From Onchocerca volvulus (lineage: Eukaryota; Nematoda; Chromadorea; Rhabditida; Onchocercidae), in NCBI GenBank assembly GCA_000499405.2, contig HG738139.1:13380898-13444897 (forward strand): a stretch of DNA of 64,000 nt, read 5' to 3'. Shown here one piece after another: positions 44,121 to 57,900 of the stretch. Position 1 is the stretch's first letter, and each line of letters begins with the position of its first letter. The notes beneath the pieces are model-generated. The model searched no databases. It saw nothing but the letters and a program-made list of their open reading frames with translations, and was not told the DNA's origin. A program made the position numbers and the translations under genes.

Positions 44121-47100
44121 ATGACGCTAAATGTACTGGCACATCAAAAAGATATTCTATCTGCTTACGATGTTGTACTCAAATCACCAAGTTGTGATCA
44201 CTGGTTCGTATCATTTATTTCGTTTGCTCATTTACATGGCTTCAACTTAAATAATTATTTGTTCGACAGATATTGAAATCTCTAAAATCATGTTTGAATT
44301 TGATGTTTATATAAAGTTTCTAAATCGAGATCCAGATTTATATGAACAAATAATGCATAGTATGTTCCGTCATATATTATCTTTTCAATATTTCTACATA
44401 TTAACGCATTCTTTTCAATACAATTTTTATTTATCTTTTGATTGGAAAGTTGACAAACTGTTTTGATAATTTTCGAAAATATGTAATTTTTACGGAAAAA
44501 TCCTTGAATTTCTGCATTTTAATAACATTTTATTTCCATTTTTTAGGATGATTTTGGAATATGAAAGCAATTCGAATATCATTAAAGTGGCAGATACTGG
44601 AGGTATTGTTTATTGCGATAAGCTTTAAGCAGTAGTTAGCAATGATAATTGTCTGCTGAGCTGCTAAAATAATGCTTTTGATAGATGGCGGTATGGAAGA
44701 ATTGTCAAGGAGCTTTGTAGCTGGCAAATTGCAGTATGGTATCGGAGCTGTCAAATGGGGTACTTCAACGAATGCAAAAATTGTTCTCATTCAGTGGGTA
44801 ATATTTTTGATTTGTATAATCTTGACTTGATTTCTTTACAAATTTTTCATCTGCAATCTTTTCTAATACGAAAAAAATTTTCATATTTAGTAAATGGAGT
44901 TATATCATATGATATTACACCATTTTTAATTTTTATACCTAATTGTAAAAGTACAGTACATAAGTACACTTCAGCAGGGTGAAGGTGTTCCTTCGTCGCG
45001 TTTGGTTGCAACAGCTAATCATGCCACTGAATTGAAAAGATTCTTGCGCGGCGTACATATGGTATGTTTTCAAGAAGAAAATGGGAAAATTTTTTAGAAT
45101 TAATCAATTTATTTTGTCGTAGTTTAAATGAGTCATTTTTTTTTTTTTTTTTTTTAAATAATACTTCTTACAAATGTAGTGGCAAAATATTTGTTGTCTA
45201 TTTTCTGAGTTTCATAGTCAGAATTTTTATCGCAAATGATGTCTGTTAATTGGATGGCATTTTCAACATTTTAATTATATCCTCCATAAATCAACTTTGA
45301 CATTTATCTGTTCTTCAGATTCTAATTGCTCGAAGTGAAGAGGATGTTGATATGGAAAGCATATTACATGTAGTTAGTAGATTGCCGGGTGTGAGCGAAA
45401 CTGTGCCAATATCGACAGAAACTTCGGAATCTACACATCCAAAAGCAGTCGGAACTACCTATCAACCGATAAAACCAAAAAAGTCTGTCCACATTGCTGT
45501 TATATATCACTGTGAAAATTTTTTAATATATAACGTGTTTATATAAAGGCTTTCTACAGACAAATTTATCTATGATTTTTTAATTTAATAAGCGCGCAGA
45601 ATTCTCATTTTTGTTTAGGTCGGTGCTACTGCATGACAAATTAGATTGATCATCGGTTTTTTAAAAGAAGATTATGATATTAAATGCGGTTAGATTATGA
45701 GCAATTATTCCGTTTATATTTTTAGATTATGAGCAGTTACTTCATTTGTATTTCACTGATTAATTTGCTGTAATGCCTTTGAAGTTTGTAGTTTGTGATA
45801 TTATTTTGAAAGAATTTTCTATACTATTTCTTATAGATTGATTTTTGCGAGTGCGTATGAAGTCAATATTTCCGATTTCAATGTATTTATATTCTTGCAG
45901 TGAAATCGATACAAGCAGTAGAGAAAATTTTTGGAAAGAAATAAGGGCGCAAGAGAACGATCGAATTGCTGAAGAAAAGAAGCGAGAAAAGAAAAAGAAT
46001 GAAACTGCTCTTCGTGAAAGAACTGAATTAAATGAAAGGATACATGCTCAACTGTGTTCAGAAGAAGGAACTAAGAAAGCCAGCGAACTTTCTGGCCCAA
46101 AAATATGTTAGTTTAGTTTAATAAGACTTCAAATAGTTTAATATTAAAATCTTTTTAAATAATCTAGTTACGAAAAAAAAAAAGTTTGTAAAAAGTTTCT
46201 CACGAGTATTTGAAAATCTGGCTTGTAATGATGAAAAAGTTTTTATTTATGAAATATTCAGATTTCATCGACTGCTATTGAAGAAACTGACTACCATTAT
46301 TTATTTAAATTATTGCAGATTAAGATTTCAGCACCAAGTATGTGAAAAAATACTGAAACATGCTTAATTTTATATTCATAATAAGAAGTGGAACGTTCAA
46401 CACTGATTAGAAATGTGAAATTATTCTAAAATTTATTTGATTTGAAAACTGAGTGTTTCAGCTGGAAAAAACATAGTTCGAACGAATGATTTAATACAAA
46501 GTAGAAAGGGCTTATTCGAGAAAGAATCCCAGCAATGTATCACAGAGCATCATAAAATTCTGCAAGTATCTACAGAGCAAAAGAGAAAACAACAAGCTTC
46601 TGAATGCATTTCAACTAATAAAAGCGATGTTAATGTCATCCGAGAGAATGCTGTGGAGAACAAATCTGACAGAACGTTTCATGTGGCATCTGAGATAACT
46701 CCACAGCAAAAGAAAAGTCAGCAGGAAGTTGGAATAAGCAATTTTCCTCAGGAGGATACTTTGAAGAAAGCTGAAAGCGAAGTAACTCATATAATGGAAG
46801 ATCCAAAACCGTCATACGGATTGCGTGTTATAGCTCTGTGGGATTATCAGGCCGGTAAGTTTGCTTTTCATTTTAAAGTTTTGGACAAATATTGAACAAA
46901 AACATAATGCTGATTCATTGCGATAAAATTTTCATTTATTAAAGGAATGAATGCTGTTCTGGACTAATGCGTTTTCTTAATTTTTCGAGAAAAAAGACCA
47001 TTTTATAATTAAATTTCATAAGTTTTAAATTTATAGATAGGATTTAAATAAGTAAATCACCTTGGTTTTTAGCTGACGAAACTGAAATCTCATTCAATCC

Positions 47101-47209
47101 GGATGATATTATTACGGAAGTGGACCAAATTGATGAAGGTTGGTGGAGAGGTCGAGCTCCAGATGGTCAGTATGGGTTGTTTCCAGCTAATTATGTCAGT
47201 TTGTTATAG
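44121..47209 (+). CDS. dbn-1: Drebrin-like / Abp1 actin-binding adaptor (8 exons)
   Basis: Exons: 44121-44203, 44547-44602, 44685-44797, 44975-45061, 45319-45482, 45901-46106, 46462-46854, 47073-47209. The total is 412 residues in frame, close to human DBNL (430). Residues 1-~130 form an ADF-H domain: [14 protein letters not shown], then [11 protein letters not shown] and [14 protein letters not shown]. The middle is a charged coiled-coil/linker ([20 protein letters not shown]). The last ~60 residues are an SH3 domain with [35 protein letters not shown] and the terminal VSLL. The family links F-actin to endocytosis and membrane traffic. TTCAACAG one base before the ATG may be a trans-splice or cis acceptor. 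Exon 4 has a NAGNAG acceptor. The exon 5 donor (AA|GTCTGT) was chosen by phase. Confidence 0.93.
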
Positions 47210-49119
47210 ATAGGGAAGAGGAAGATTTTCACTTTTTTCACATAATAAGACTCCCATTTTTTTCAAAAAACTTTTGATCGCCAAGCAAAATGTATATGAA
47301 GTTACTATCTTCAAAATGTGATATATTTTCTTAGTTATATCTCATTTATTGCATAATTTTGTTGTATTAGCATTGCCCTCGAATTTATTATTGTCAAAGT
47401 TTTAATTGAGTATTTGCGGCCCGTTTAAGATGTCGATCAGAAATTGATTTAGAAAATGAGAAAATGAAAATGGTAGAAGTAAGCAGTCTTCCAATCATAT
47501 TTTTTTAGAGCTGGTTTCATCGAATCTTCCTTTTGCGCATTCCCTACTTTCCAATAAATAATTTTTTTTTTGCTTACCATCGAATGTTAGTTTACTAAGT
47601 TAACATGATCTCAAACAAGTATTTTTTATTTAAAATACATTTATCTTGCATTGATGTGATTACTAACTTTCTGCTCAGCTTTTTTTTGGAAATGCGTGAG
47701 CAATCTTCATTACTTTTTGTTTCAACTTTTTAACTTTCCATTTTATCATTTTTTTAGATATTTTTTTCATCATTTAGTTATTTCAATAGTTTTTTTTTCT
47801 CTCTATTCATTAGTAATTATGATTTCATTCCTGAGATATTTTTCTTCTTTCATATTTGCTCATACTTATGTATCCGAAAGCATAGAAATGGAACATATTC
47901 TCTATGAGATATCTCATTGATTTCTGAGATCCATATTGGAAAATCATTTTGGGTAAACAAGTATATTTTTCAGATGTTAAAAAAATATCCAGACGTCTGA
48001 ACTGATAACCACTTCTGGATTTATTTCTTGAATTGTAATATCACTTCCTCTATCCAGTTAGCTCAGTTATTCTTTCTATTTTGTAATTTTCTGCAATGAA
48101 TTAGGATGTCGTTTTCCAGTTTTGTATAGCCATTCGTATATATATGTGAATTCTGTATATTTTCAATTCTTATTTTAAAGTTTACTAATTTTCTACTTGT
48201 TAATTTAATAAATGTAGTTTGCATTCTTAATCATATTCTGAATTTATCATATCAGCATCATAGTTCAGCTTTCTTATCATTCCCCCTACTCTTCTGATAA
48301 GCTCTTATCAAAAATCATAAACAACAGAGAACTCAACTGTAATCACAGATGTCACCCATGTTTGTTTCCTATTTCATTTACCGGAAGAATATTACTAAAA
48401 TGCAAGATTCTAAAACTTTTTTCTTGTCCGATAATTTGCTCCTTGCCATTTGTAGAGAAACTCCCAAATACTCTGAGATTTACACCTTTATATATTTGAT
48501 TTTGAAATTCAAAATCTTAAACTATAAAACTATACCATCCTATAGCAGACATTATTGAGTTCTTAAACTGCTGCACAAATCTAACTAATTTTTAAATCAT
48601 CCAATCTTTCCGATTTAATTTCTGTAATACTGATGAAATCAAAAATTTTAAAACAAAATATTTATGCAACTATTATTATTATCATCAGTATTAGTAGCAA
48701 AAATATTGCCAACTAAACGATTTGCAATAGCTATTTAGTAATATAATATAAAATTTGAAAATGATAAAAAGAAGAAATGATTGGCGTAAACAATCAATTT
48801 AAAATTTATAAAAGGTCAGAATTAATTGATCGGAGCTTGAAAATGCGCTTTGTCGATCGTTTTAGGAAATGCATTCTACCAATTCATGTTTATAATGTGT
48901 GTCCTCTTATTCTAGTTGGGAACATTTTGTAAATTGTACACATGCATACAAACACCATATACACAGATAGGATAGAAGAAGAAGAGGAAAACTGAAATTT
49001 TGTGAATGTTTGTATATGTATATGATAGTTTGGTGAGACGAACAACAACGACGACGACAACGACGACAACGACGACGGCGACCCGAAAAGATCGCAAAAA
49101 CTGAAGCGCAGTTTATCAA
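47210..49119. other. Intergenic, drebrin-like to PAN/SOD-like gene
   Basis: AT-rich, without a supported gene. The open frames (up to 74 codons) are low-complexity F/S/I-rich. A trinucleotide microsatellite lies at its right end. It holds the presumed promoter of the next gene. Confidence 0.5.
49036..49083. repeat. ACG/AAC trinucleotide microsatellite
   Basis: Imperfect (ACG)n with AAC interruptions, about 48 bp, ending 36 bp before the ATG at 49120. If the gene is transcribed from upstream, it is in the 5' UTR. Confidence 0.9.
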
Positions 49120-51876
49120 ATGATAACGAACAATTTGTTTATCATCGTATTTGCGGTAGCAATATTACAGCGTAAGTTCTATTAAGATTAATTTTTACTA
49201 AAAAAATTAAATATTTTTTTTATTTTTTATTTTTTTACTTATTATATATACATTTGTTAATTTATAAGAAAAAATTTTTAATTAATCATTATTTTCATTT
49301 TTAATTTTATTTGTACTTAATATTGTAGTATTTTTAAGTATTAATAATTTAATTTTTTGAAATTAATATTCAGTTTTTGAATTTTAGTTTTAAATCATAT
49401 AAGATTTTATAAATGAAGCATTATGATAATATTAGTTACGATATAATTAGTTTATGAAATAATATTTATAGACGAAATTCTAATCTTTTTTTTTGACAAA
49501 ATTACTATTTTGATTTAAATAAATTTTATTTATTTATTTTTCTCTATGATATGCCTTAAATATTATTATAGATGTAAAAAAAAATACCAATTATTTGAAA
49601 TGTATCTTTCGGAGATTAATTTTTAATCGTTATTAAATAGGAATCAATAATATCATATTTAATACAACTAAACGAGTAGAGAGGATTATAAATTTAGGAC
49701 TAGAGCACTTTTTCGATGCTGAATCATTTTGAATTGGAAAAATTAATCATCTATATTATTGAAACTTGATTCAAATTGAAAAAATTTTTTAAAAATTCTT
49801 TATAATTTATCAAACTTTTTTTTTTTTTGATTTTATTTTCAATTTGTCATTGTAATTCGATATTTTCAGTGAATAGTGTTATCGGTGATCACAAAGATCT
49901 AAATTCATGTTTTGTTTACAAGAAAAATTATCGATTAGAACTGAGTGCAGATGTTATTGAAAGTACGGAAAGTGTGGAATTTAAGGATGATTGCCTCAGA
50001 TCTTGTCTTCGATCTTTACTTTCCGGTGGTTTCGTATGTCGCTCATTGATGCATATGCCCAAAGATGAAGTCCGTTTTACCTAAATTGATTTACCGAAAT
50101 ATGAGAGAAAAAAGAATAAAAAAATTAGGGAAAGAAAATTATATGGAAGAGAAAGAGAAATAAAACGAAGGATTCCAGGATGAATTTGATTTATATTAAA
50201 TTTACATTAAAATGTTTAGGTAATGTGAATGAAATAAATTGCTATATATTTCTTAAGTCTCACATTAGAATCTGGATAATAATCGATGATTTAAGCGAAC
50301 AATTCCGTGTTAATTATTTTTTAGTTTTAAATTTTAAGCATGGATTTAGAATATCAAAAGATATCTATTTTCAAAGAAGAACTTGAGAATTATAAGAGAC
50401 AAATTTAATTCCTTAATTACTAAAATTGTTTGGCACATAAAAATTTTAAATAAAAATTTTGCAGGATTGTGTGCTTACTGCAGTAGATGGACAAAAAGCT
50501 ATCCGTACAGAAGAGAAATCACCTCAGATACCTGTGAATTTCTATGAGAATTTGTGTGCCAAATTTCCGGTAAAAGGTTAATCTAATTAATCTATTTAAA
50601 ATTACAATCCACACATGAAGTAATGATATTTCGTTTTATTTTAAAAATACATTAATGGGATCATCGTTATGCATTATGTCTGCCTAAAAATATTTGTAAA
50701 ATCGATAATAACATAATTATTCTTCTCCATGAAAAGAAAATTGCAGGAGGTGTTGTTGAAGGATTGCTAAGAGGTTTCCGAGGAGGTGATGGTATCATCA
50801 AACTAACGCAAATTCGAGGATCTAATCCATCGATACTCGTAATTCTAGATGGTGTTCATGAAAAAAAGGTCTTTAATTTCTTTACTTTTCATTTCTGATA
50901 ATATTAAAATACTCTTATAGTATGTGAAAGATAGTGGAGATCCTTCGGGAATTTTGAGTGCTTTTTGCTATTACAATATATTTTTAAGAACACATAATCA
51001 TATAATTTTTTCTCAGGATTTTGATATCACTTACCATGAGGAAGAAATTAAAGACTGTTTTAAAATGACTGATGATGAGAGACATATTGGAAAAAAGTTG
51101 ATAACTGTGGATTCCGATGCTGCAGGAATGGCTGTACAGGTAATTGAATTCCTATTTAATATTTTGAAAAAAATCTCTGAAGTATACTATAGATAAAAAA
51201 TTGGAAACTTAGCAAATTCGATGTTTTTCTTCCAAAATTATTTTCTTGAAGTATTTTTTAAAGAATTCAAATTAAAGCCATGGACTGAAATCGATTTTCA
51301 CATACTCAACGATTCAATTCTCAATAAAACGATTATTGTGACGGAGGCAAATACCGGTGAAGTGATTCTCTGCGGGAAATTAAAACTGAAAGGAAGTAAA
51401 GAGGAATGGGAAAGGGCCAAAAATGGAACACAAAGACTCAGTAAATTTTGTCTAATTACTATAATCTGTATTGTGATGAATGTTTTCAAACAAATTCATG
51501 GTCTGATTTTGATTTAAAAATTGTACATAAACTTTATACACAAATTGAGTTTCATAAATCATACGAGTTTCATACATCATGAAATAACACGGAAAATAAT
51601 AACTCCAACAATTAAAAAAAATAGCCCTGTTATGATTATATTCACTGAAATAGAGTTGGACTTATAAAATACTATGAAATCGGATAAGTATCAGACTAAG
51701 ATAAATATTTAATATTTTGAAAAAATCTCTGAACTGAAAGAAATTAAAGAATTCAAATTAAAATCATGGAATGAAATCGATTTTATTCTGCTTGCTATAT
51801 GTGATGAATCAATGCAGGCATCTCAGCAACAAACTTGGTAAATCCGCAACGACTAAACTCTAATGTTTTCCAGTAA
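49120..51876 (+). CDS. Secreted PAN-domain protein with degenerate Cu/Zn-SOD-like domain (7 exons)
   Basis: Exons: 49120-49171, 49870-50069, 50465-50576, 50747-50868, 51017-51139, 51278-51440, 51818-51876. Phases close in frame to 276 residues. Residues 1-~17 (MITNNLFIIVFAVAILQ) form a signal peptide. Residues ~25-115 have the PAN/apple cysteine layout: CFVYKKNYRLEL, DCLRSCLRSLL, FVCRSL, DCVL, YENLC. Residues ~118-235 follow Cu/Zn superoxide dismutase: KGGVVEGLLRG, DGIIKLTQI, ITYHEEEIKDC, DDERHIG, then LNDSILNKTIIVTEANTGE and ILCGKL. Metal ligands are mostly lost: FHVH reads ITYH, the VVHE histidine reads IVTE, and no HFNP or H71-H80-D83 equivalents are visible. Dismutase activity is therefore unlikely. 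The function is unknown; binding or surface roles are inference. Its 3' end lies 108 bp from that of THOC2. Confidence 0.72.
51704..51784 (+). pseudogene. Duplicated intron/exon fragment of the PAN/SOD-like gene
   Basis: TTTAATATTTTGAAAAAATC followed by CTCTGAA matches the intron at ~51154-51180. AAGAATTCAAATTAAA then TCATGGAATGAAATCGATTT matches the exon 6 start at 51261-51298 (there GCCATGGACTGAAATCGATTT). The intervening ~80 bases are missing from this copy. It sits inside the last intron and its coding match ends after IDF. Confidence 0.75.
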
Positions 51877-51984
51877 AAATAAGCTTTTTAGCCAATATCT
51901 CATTCTTTGCTGCCACAGTCAAACAATAAATTCTAATCAATGAAAACAATGTTAATGAATTACTAGAAGAATTGATTTGTTGTA

Positions 51985-54900
51985 TTATCTCGAACGATCA
52001 TGGCTTACCGCTGTTCTGAAACAAAAATAAATCGGTAACAAATAAATATGTATAAAAACTAAACCACACATGAACCACTTACGTTCGATGTGGGTCACGT
52101 CTGTGTCGAGTTGTACGAGTGGATGGCGACATTTCAGAGGATTTTGTGTCTGAAAATTAGACGAAAATGAAAAAGAATATTAAATTGCTAAATTTTCACA
52201 TGCAAGATCTTTCACAACTGTTTCCAAAGGCATATTCCAATTGTATCAGTAATTGCAAAAAATGCATTAGTTTATGTAAACGAAATTATATAAGCAATGC
52301 TAATGTCTTACTTTTCGATTCCGCACTTCTTTCCGAGCCATTGTTACCCTCACTTCGTGCTATCTTTGTATTTCCGTCACTGAAAACAGTTCTCATTGAT
52401 TATGGAATAATTTATTTCTGAATTTTAAAATCATCGATGAATTACTTACTTATCTGTGGCTTCCGCAGGTCGCTTCCATGCTCTCTCTCGCGTTTTTAGA
52501 TGATCGTCCGGAGTCTTTACTTTTCCACGGGTCTATAAAGTATGAAAGTAATCGGAACGATATTTGCAATTAACAAACGTGTGAGCTATCTATCAAGCAA
52601 GAATTACCGAAGTCGATGCAACAGATTCCCGTTTACGTTCTCTTTTTTCTTCTGTTCTCGTCCTCTCTTTCTCCCTTCTCGGAGCTTCGTCTTCCAGTCC
52701 TTTACTACTCCGGGTCTGCAGAAAAAAGTGATTGAAGCAAGATTCACAATACTGAATGCTAATCTCAGAATTCAAATAATAAAGAATAAGGACAAGCAAA
52801 TGGATCATTCAATCAAACAATATTCTAATTGTGAAGATTGGATAAAAGAAAATATTAAAATGTACAAAAAGAAACAAATAGTTACCAATATTTATATCTA
52901 TATATGTTTGTAAAATAAAATGTATTATGATAAGAAACTACCATAATACGAAATTATGATACGCAGAAACAAACATGAACATAATTTAATTATTTTCAGC
53001 AGAAAAAAATCAGGTCAAGCTGGCTCGATGAATTAAATAAAATCAACCTTTTTAGAAAATTACAATGGCAATTACTTTTTTGTGAGGTGGAAGAGCTTCA
53101 GAGTGAGAACTTGGAGGTGACGAGCCCACTTCACCCTCCTCCATTTTCAGTTCTTCTTTTTCTCGGTGTCCTTCCTTTCTAATTTCATTACGACGTAATT
53201 GCGATTCTTCGTTACATCTCTGGGCTTGAAGTTGCGGTCGATCTTCTCCATCAGGAACTTCTAGAATAATTTATAAACTTTTACTTGTAATATGGTCAAG
53301 AGTGAATAATTTTGTAAAAATGAACTTAGTAGAAACTTAAAATCTGTAATTACTCAGTTTTTTCTTTGGCATGAATTCAGTAGCCGGTGCCTCCGAAGAT
53401 CTTCGTTTTTCATCGCTTGTAACTGAAGGTTTACGCAGTTCTGCTACTCCGTTGGTCGGCCTTCGAAGTTCAGTAGTATTTCCCTCCGCAGAAATTTTTT
53501 GCTTGCTTAACTCAGTAATTTCTACAGTTGAATTCTTTGTTGTAGTTTTGACATTAGCGGTTCCATTTGCACTTTTCGTTACAACTGCACGCGCTGTCTT
53601 CTTTATCATATCAGTTAACCGCTGCAAACTAGATATGTTCATAAAGACAATAACATGACAAAGAAATCTTTGAAAATCTGAAGAAATGTTAGTTCAGGAA
53701 AATGATCTGCAAAAATTAACAAGACCATTAAATTTACTTGTTTAGCAGATACGTAAAACAAGATTTGTGTAAATGAAGCCTACCGAAATAGCTATTAGTC
53801 CACTCAGTGATTAAAGTATTGATCCTACTTTAATGGATAGATTAACAATCGTTAGAAATCTACAACTTTAACAGTGCTTACTAAATATTAGTAGTTCTAG
53901 TTCAAATTAACTCAGTAATTTATTCAAATTGAAATTATTTCACTAATTTGAGGATTGAAGAAAACAATGAAAAATTATTACATTATGAAACTGTGATTCG
54001 GTGTATGTATGAGTTTTGCGCATTCGTAAATGACCTGCATAAGAGGCAGCCATCAGAGAAAGATCATCTCTACGACCTTTCTCCGTCTCATGCACTTTGT
54101 TTACGGTCTTTTCAATGTTTGCGATGTGGTTTTCGATTAGCGGGAAATATGCCAACATCTAAAATAATCAACTCATAATCCAAAAATGTAAAAGCACAAA
54201 ACTTGTCAATGACGAGCAACTATGAGACAGACTAGAAATCACTACCTCCAATGTCTACATATAGTGAATCCGTCTCAGAAGTTAGACGACTGAAATAAAG
54301 AGAATTTTTTCACCTTTATCATGACAATTAAACAATTCCTCATCATTACATAATTCGAACCATCCAAAATCCCAAGACATGACCGAGTCATCCTGTACTG
54401 CCATTTGTGACACAGAGTTCTAGAAAAGTTATTTTAAGAATCTAAATATTATAATAATTGTAAGAAATATAACTTCTATCCAATGCTAAATGTAAAAACA
54501 GCTATTCCTATGAGTTTAGTAAAATCAATGTATAATACCTGTATGATTCATAATTCATTCCATCACTAATACTTTCGGTATTTGTTGCTTCTGGATTTCT
54601 CATATGTAATTTAGTCATGAAGCCAGGGAAGCGATAACATTCCTAAAATTTTGGTTTATTCAATCCTATTCCAAAGAATGTATAATCAACAATTTACGTT
54701 TTTATTCATTCATTATTTAATAAGTTACCTTCTCGAAAACTACTTTATCACTATGCCAATGCTGCACAGTCTCAAGCACAAGAGCCAAAAATCGTCCCAA
54801 ACAATTTGCTTCATTCTCGGTTAACGTAGCCAATATAGCACCGATGTCATTGAACAACTAAAAAACCTAGCATTATAGACACAAGAAATTCCACGCAATG

Positions 54901-57900
54901 AAATGAAGTTAATGCATGGATGTACTTGTAACCTTATCAAAGAAAAAAACAGTTTGAAAGAAGCCAGTTCGCTGTTGATGAAGTAAAAGAATGAAATGAG
55001 CACAGAATGCAGCATCCATATCAGTAAAGACCGCACGTGGCAGAATACAATGTTGCAAAAAACGTGCCATCTGCGTACCGCGAAGCTCTGAAATTTAAAG
55101 ACAGTTAAAACTTTCGAAATTTCAGTTTAAAATTAGCATGTTTTGGATCATATTATTACGATTTTGTACATCTTAAATGTAACTACAAGAAATCAGGTTT
55201 TCCTCCTAAAGCAACTTGAAAAACCAGTTATCAAAATGAGAGACAATAAGTCTACTTACTAATCATATCACTTATCATTCTAAATTAGTCGATGATGAAG
55301 CAGTACTTTCGGTTATGCCTTGAAAAATTGTATTATCCATCCTATCTTAAAATCAAATCAAATTTGATTTCATGGAAGAATTAAGACCAATTTAATGGAA
55401 TTTAAAATTATCCACTTACTTGGGCTACAATCAGCAAACAATAACTCCTTATCGTGCTTCAAAATATTTAATATGCGTTCTACATGATCATTCTGTTTCT
55501 TCAACTCATCAGTTAGTTTCTTTTCAACATTACGCAATTGCTCTTCTTCTTTTGCTCTTTTTGTTTTACTCTAAACATAGAAAATATTAATTAAAATTCA
55601 CTCTTGAAATTGGACTTTAGTAAGAGGTAATGTTCTGAATAAGCTCATTTATGGAACCATAAAAAAAAATCTAGTTGGGACATTTCGTAGGATTCATTTT
55701 TTTTTTTCAGTTCTCCTTAAGATAATTACTTGAATTTCATGTCACTAGAAAATATTTTTATTAACAGTATCTTCTATAGAATATTCATATGTAATAATAT
55801 GATACGGTTAATTTCTATCAAACTTTATTTTCTTACAATTTCAGCATTTTCAGCAACAAGAGCCAAGGATCTGCGAACACGCTGCAATTCTCGCTCATAG
55901 GTGGCTTTCGGAACAGAAATATCGTACATAGATAATACCCAGAATATTGTAAATATCCTAAAAATTAAATTTCTTTCATTTATGAAGAAGATCAACAAGC
56001 ATATTTCAAAAATTCAATTTCTTTATGACGGCTTTTCTGTATTCTCAGTTCGATATTCAAAAAATTATTTCAAGAATTCTGAAATATAAAATAAAATCTG
56101 TCAGATCGAATTTTTATATTACTCATTAAAATAATCGATTATATTTCATTACCACTATTTCTTGCTTTTTTCCAATAATTTGACTATTCTACAGTTCTTT
56201 ATAAAAATAGTGGAAATATTTAAAAATGAAGGTAAAATTTACTGACTTGGATGAAATGTCTGCCCAAATGAAATCAGGCAAGAGAGGTCGAAGGTTTGAT
56301 TCCAGTTCACCAATCATTTCATCAAAGGCATTCCGAAACAAGATTGACTTGCGGCTGGAGTCCAATTTCATTTTGCTTCCATCTGATTCGCGAAGTGATT
56401 TGCGACTTTTGTCGAAATTATTCTACAGTTTTTACTCCGTATAGAATTAAATATAAAGAAAAGAATCAGCTAAAAAGAGAAATTACTACTATAAAATTTA
56501 TTCAGTATATAGGATTATGATTGTCAGCGGTCTTCTAAAAAGACTGTTACGAAGAAATATTAGAATCTATTTTGCAGTAACATAATTATTAAAAATGACA
56601 GAGTTCATCTACTTTTAATGAAAACGTGAAATAAAAAAACAAACATAAACACGATGCATGAAGGTCGGTCTGGAAATGAAAAAGGCTGCATCCACAGGAA
56701 GATGAAAGCGACCAATGAGTTCCCAAACAAAGGGCATCCGATTGCAATATTCTTCTTGTCGCACGTTTGTACGCAGGAAGGAACCAAACTGGATCAAAGT
56801 TTCCTGGCACTGAAATTTTAAAGTCAATTTAAAAGATAAACAGGACAAAAATCGTTTAAAATAACCATAAAAGGAGCCTGAAATTACCTGATCGAGCATC
56901 TGACCAGCAAGTTTCAGAGGTATGTCTGGTGATTCGGAAAAAACTATACACTGACGCTGTTGAGCAGTCAATATGGATAAGCCTACAATGAGATGCTCTT
57001 TGAACAATGCATCACGAAGGCGCAATATAGCACGCCTGTTTGTACGAGCCGTTGAGAAAGAACCCGCCTAAATTGAAAAAATTTGAATAGTTATCAATTC
57101 ATAAGAAGAATGAATTCACATAACGGATAAAATGCCTAACTTTGCAAAAACATTTTTTTTTTTTTTAGTCCAAAACCTACAAATAAATGAATAACAATTT
57201 ACCTCCTGCCGCAGCGTATCACCTCCAGCAAGTGCTTCCAATTGATCTGCTGTTAATCCTGTGGTAGATTCAATGCCCGACATATTTTGTATAATTTCTC
57301 GTAATACCAGTAAATCGAAGCTTCAAAAAACACATATTATATCAAAATTAGAAACAATTAGTAACAAAACATTGTAATCTAAATTGAAAAAATGTCCATA
57401 CCTTTTGTTATTTTTCAACTGATTCGCTACATACTGTAAAACTCCTGTCAATTCAATGTTGTACTTCAAAAACACATTTCCAACAAAAGTGGCTAGAGAT
57501 TGTAACCATGGAGAAAGAGATCCATCTGATGCCTGAAAACCAAATCCTAAGAAAATCCTAGAAGATGATGAAATGGAGAAGCATATATATATAAAATCAA
57601 GCTCTAAATGGAGGAAATTAGTTTTGAGATATGGAAATCGAAATAATCAGTTGGATGTATATTAATATCCCATTAATATCGACAAATACGTTTGATTAAT
57701 TTTGGTAATATTCTCCAAATAACTTGTCAAATATTGTTTTATAAGTTAGATAAGATTATTGACTTTGAGTTGCTGCTTGTCCGGAGCTGCCAAATGCTCA
57801 ATAATACAAAATGAGAGTACATCAAACTCCAGATCACTGAGGAAACGTATTGATTCGACCACCGGTTCAATAAGATTTTCGAATGTTTGAATCTGCAATA

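Noticed and set aside
50924..51016. Possible extra exon YVKDSGDPSGIL after a TATAG acceptor in the PAN/SOD-like gene
   Set aside because: No donor in the needed phase is present. Direct joining of 50868 to 51017 is in phase and fits the SOD-like alignment better.
53371..53658. 95-codon plus-strand frame
   Set aside because: It lies opposite a coding exon of THOC2 (Ser/Thr/Lys-rich tail) and is a shadow.
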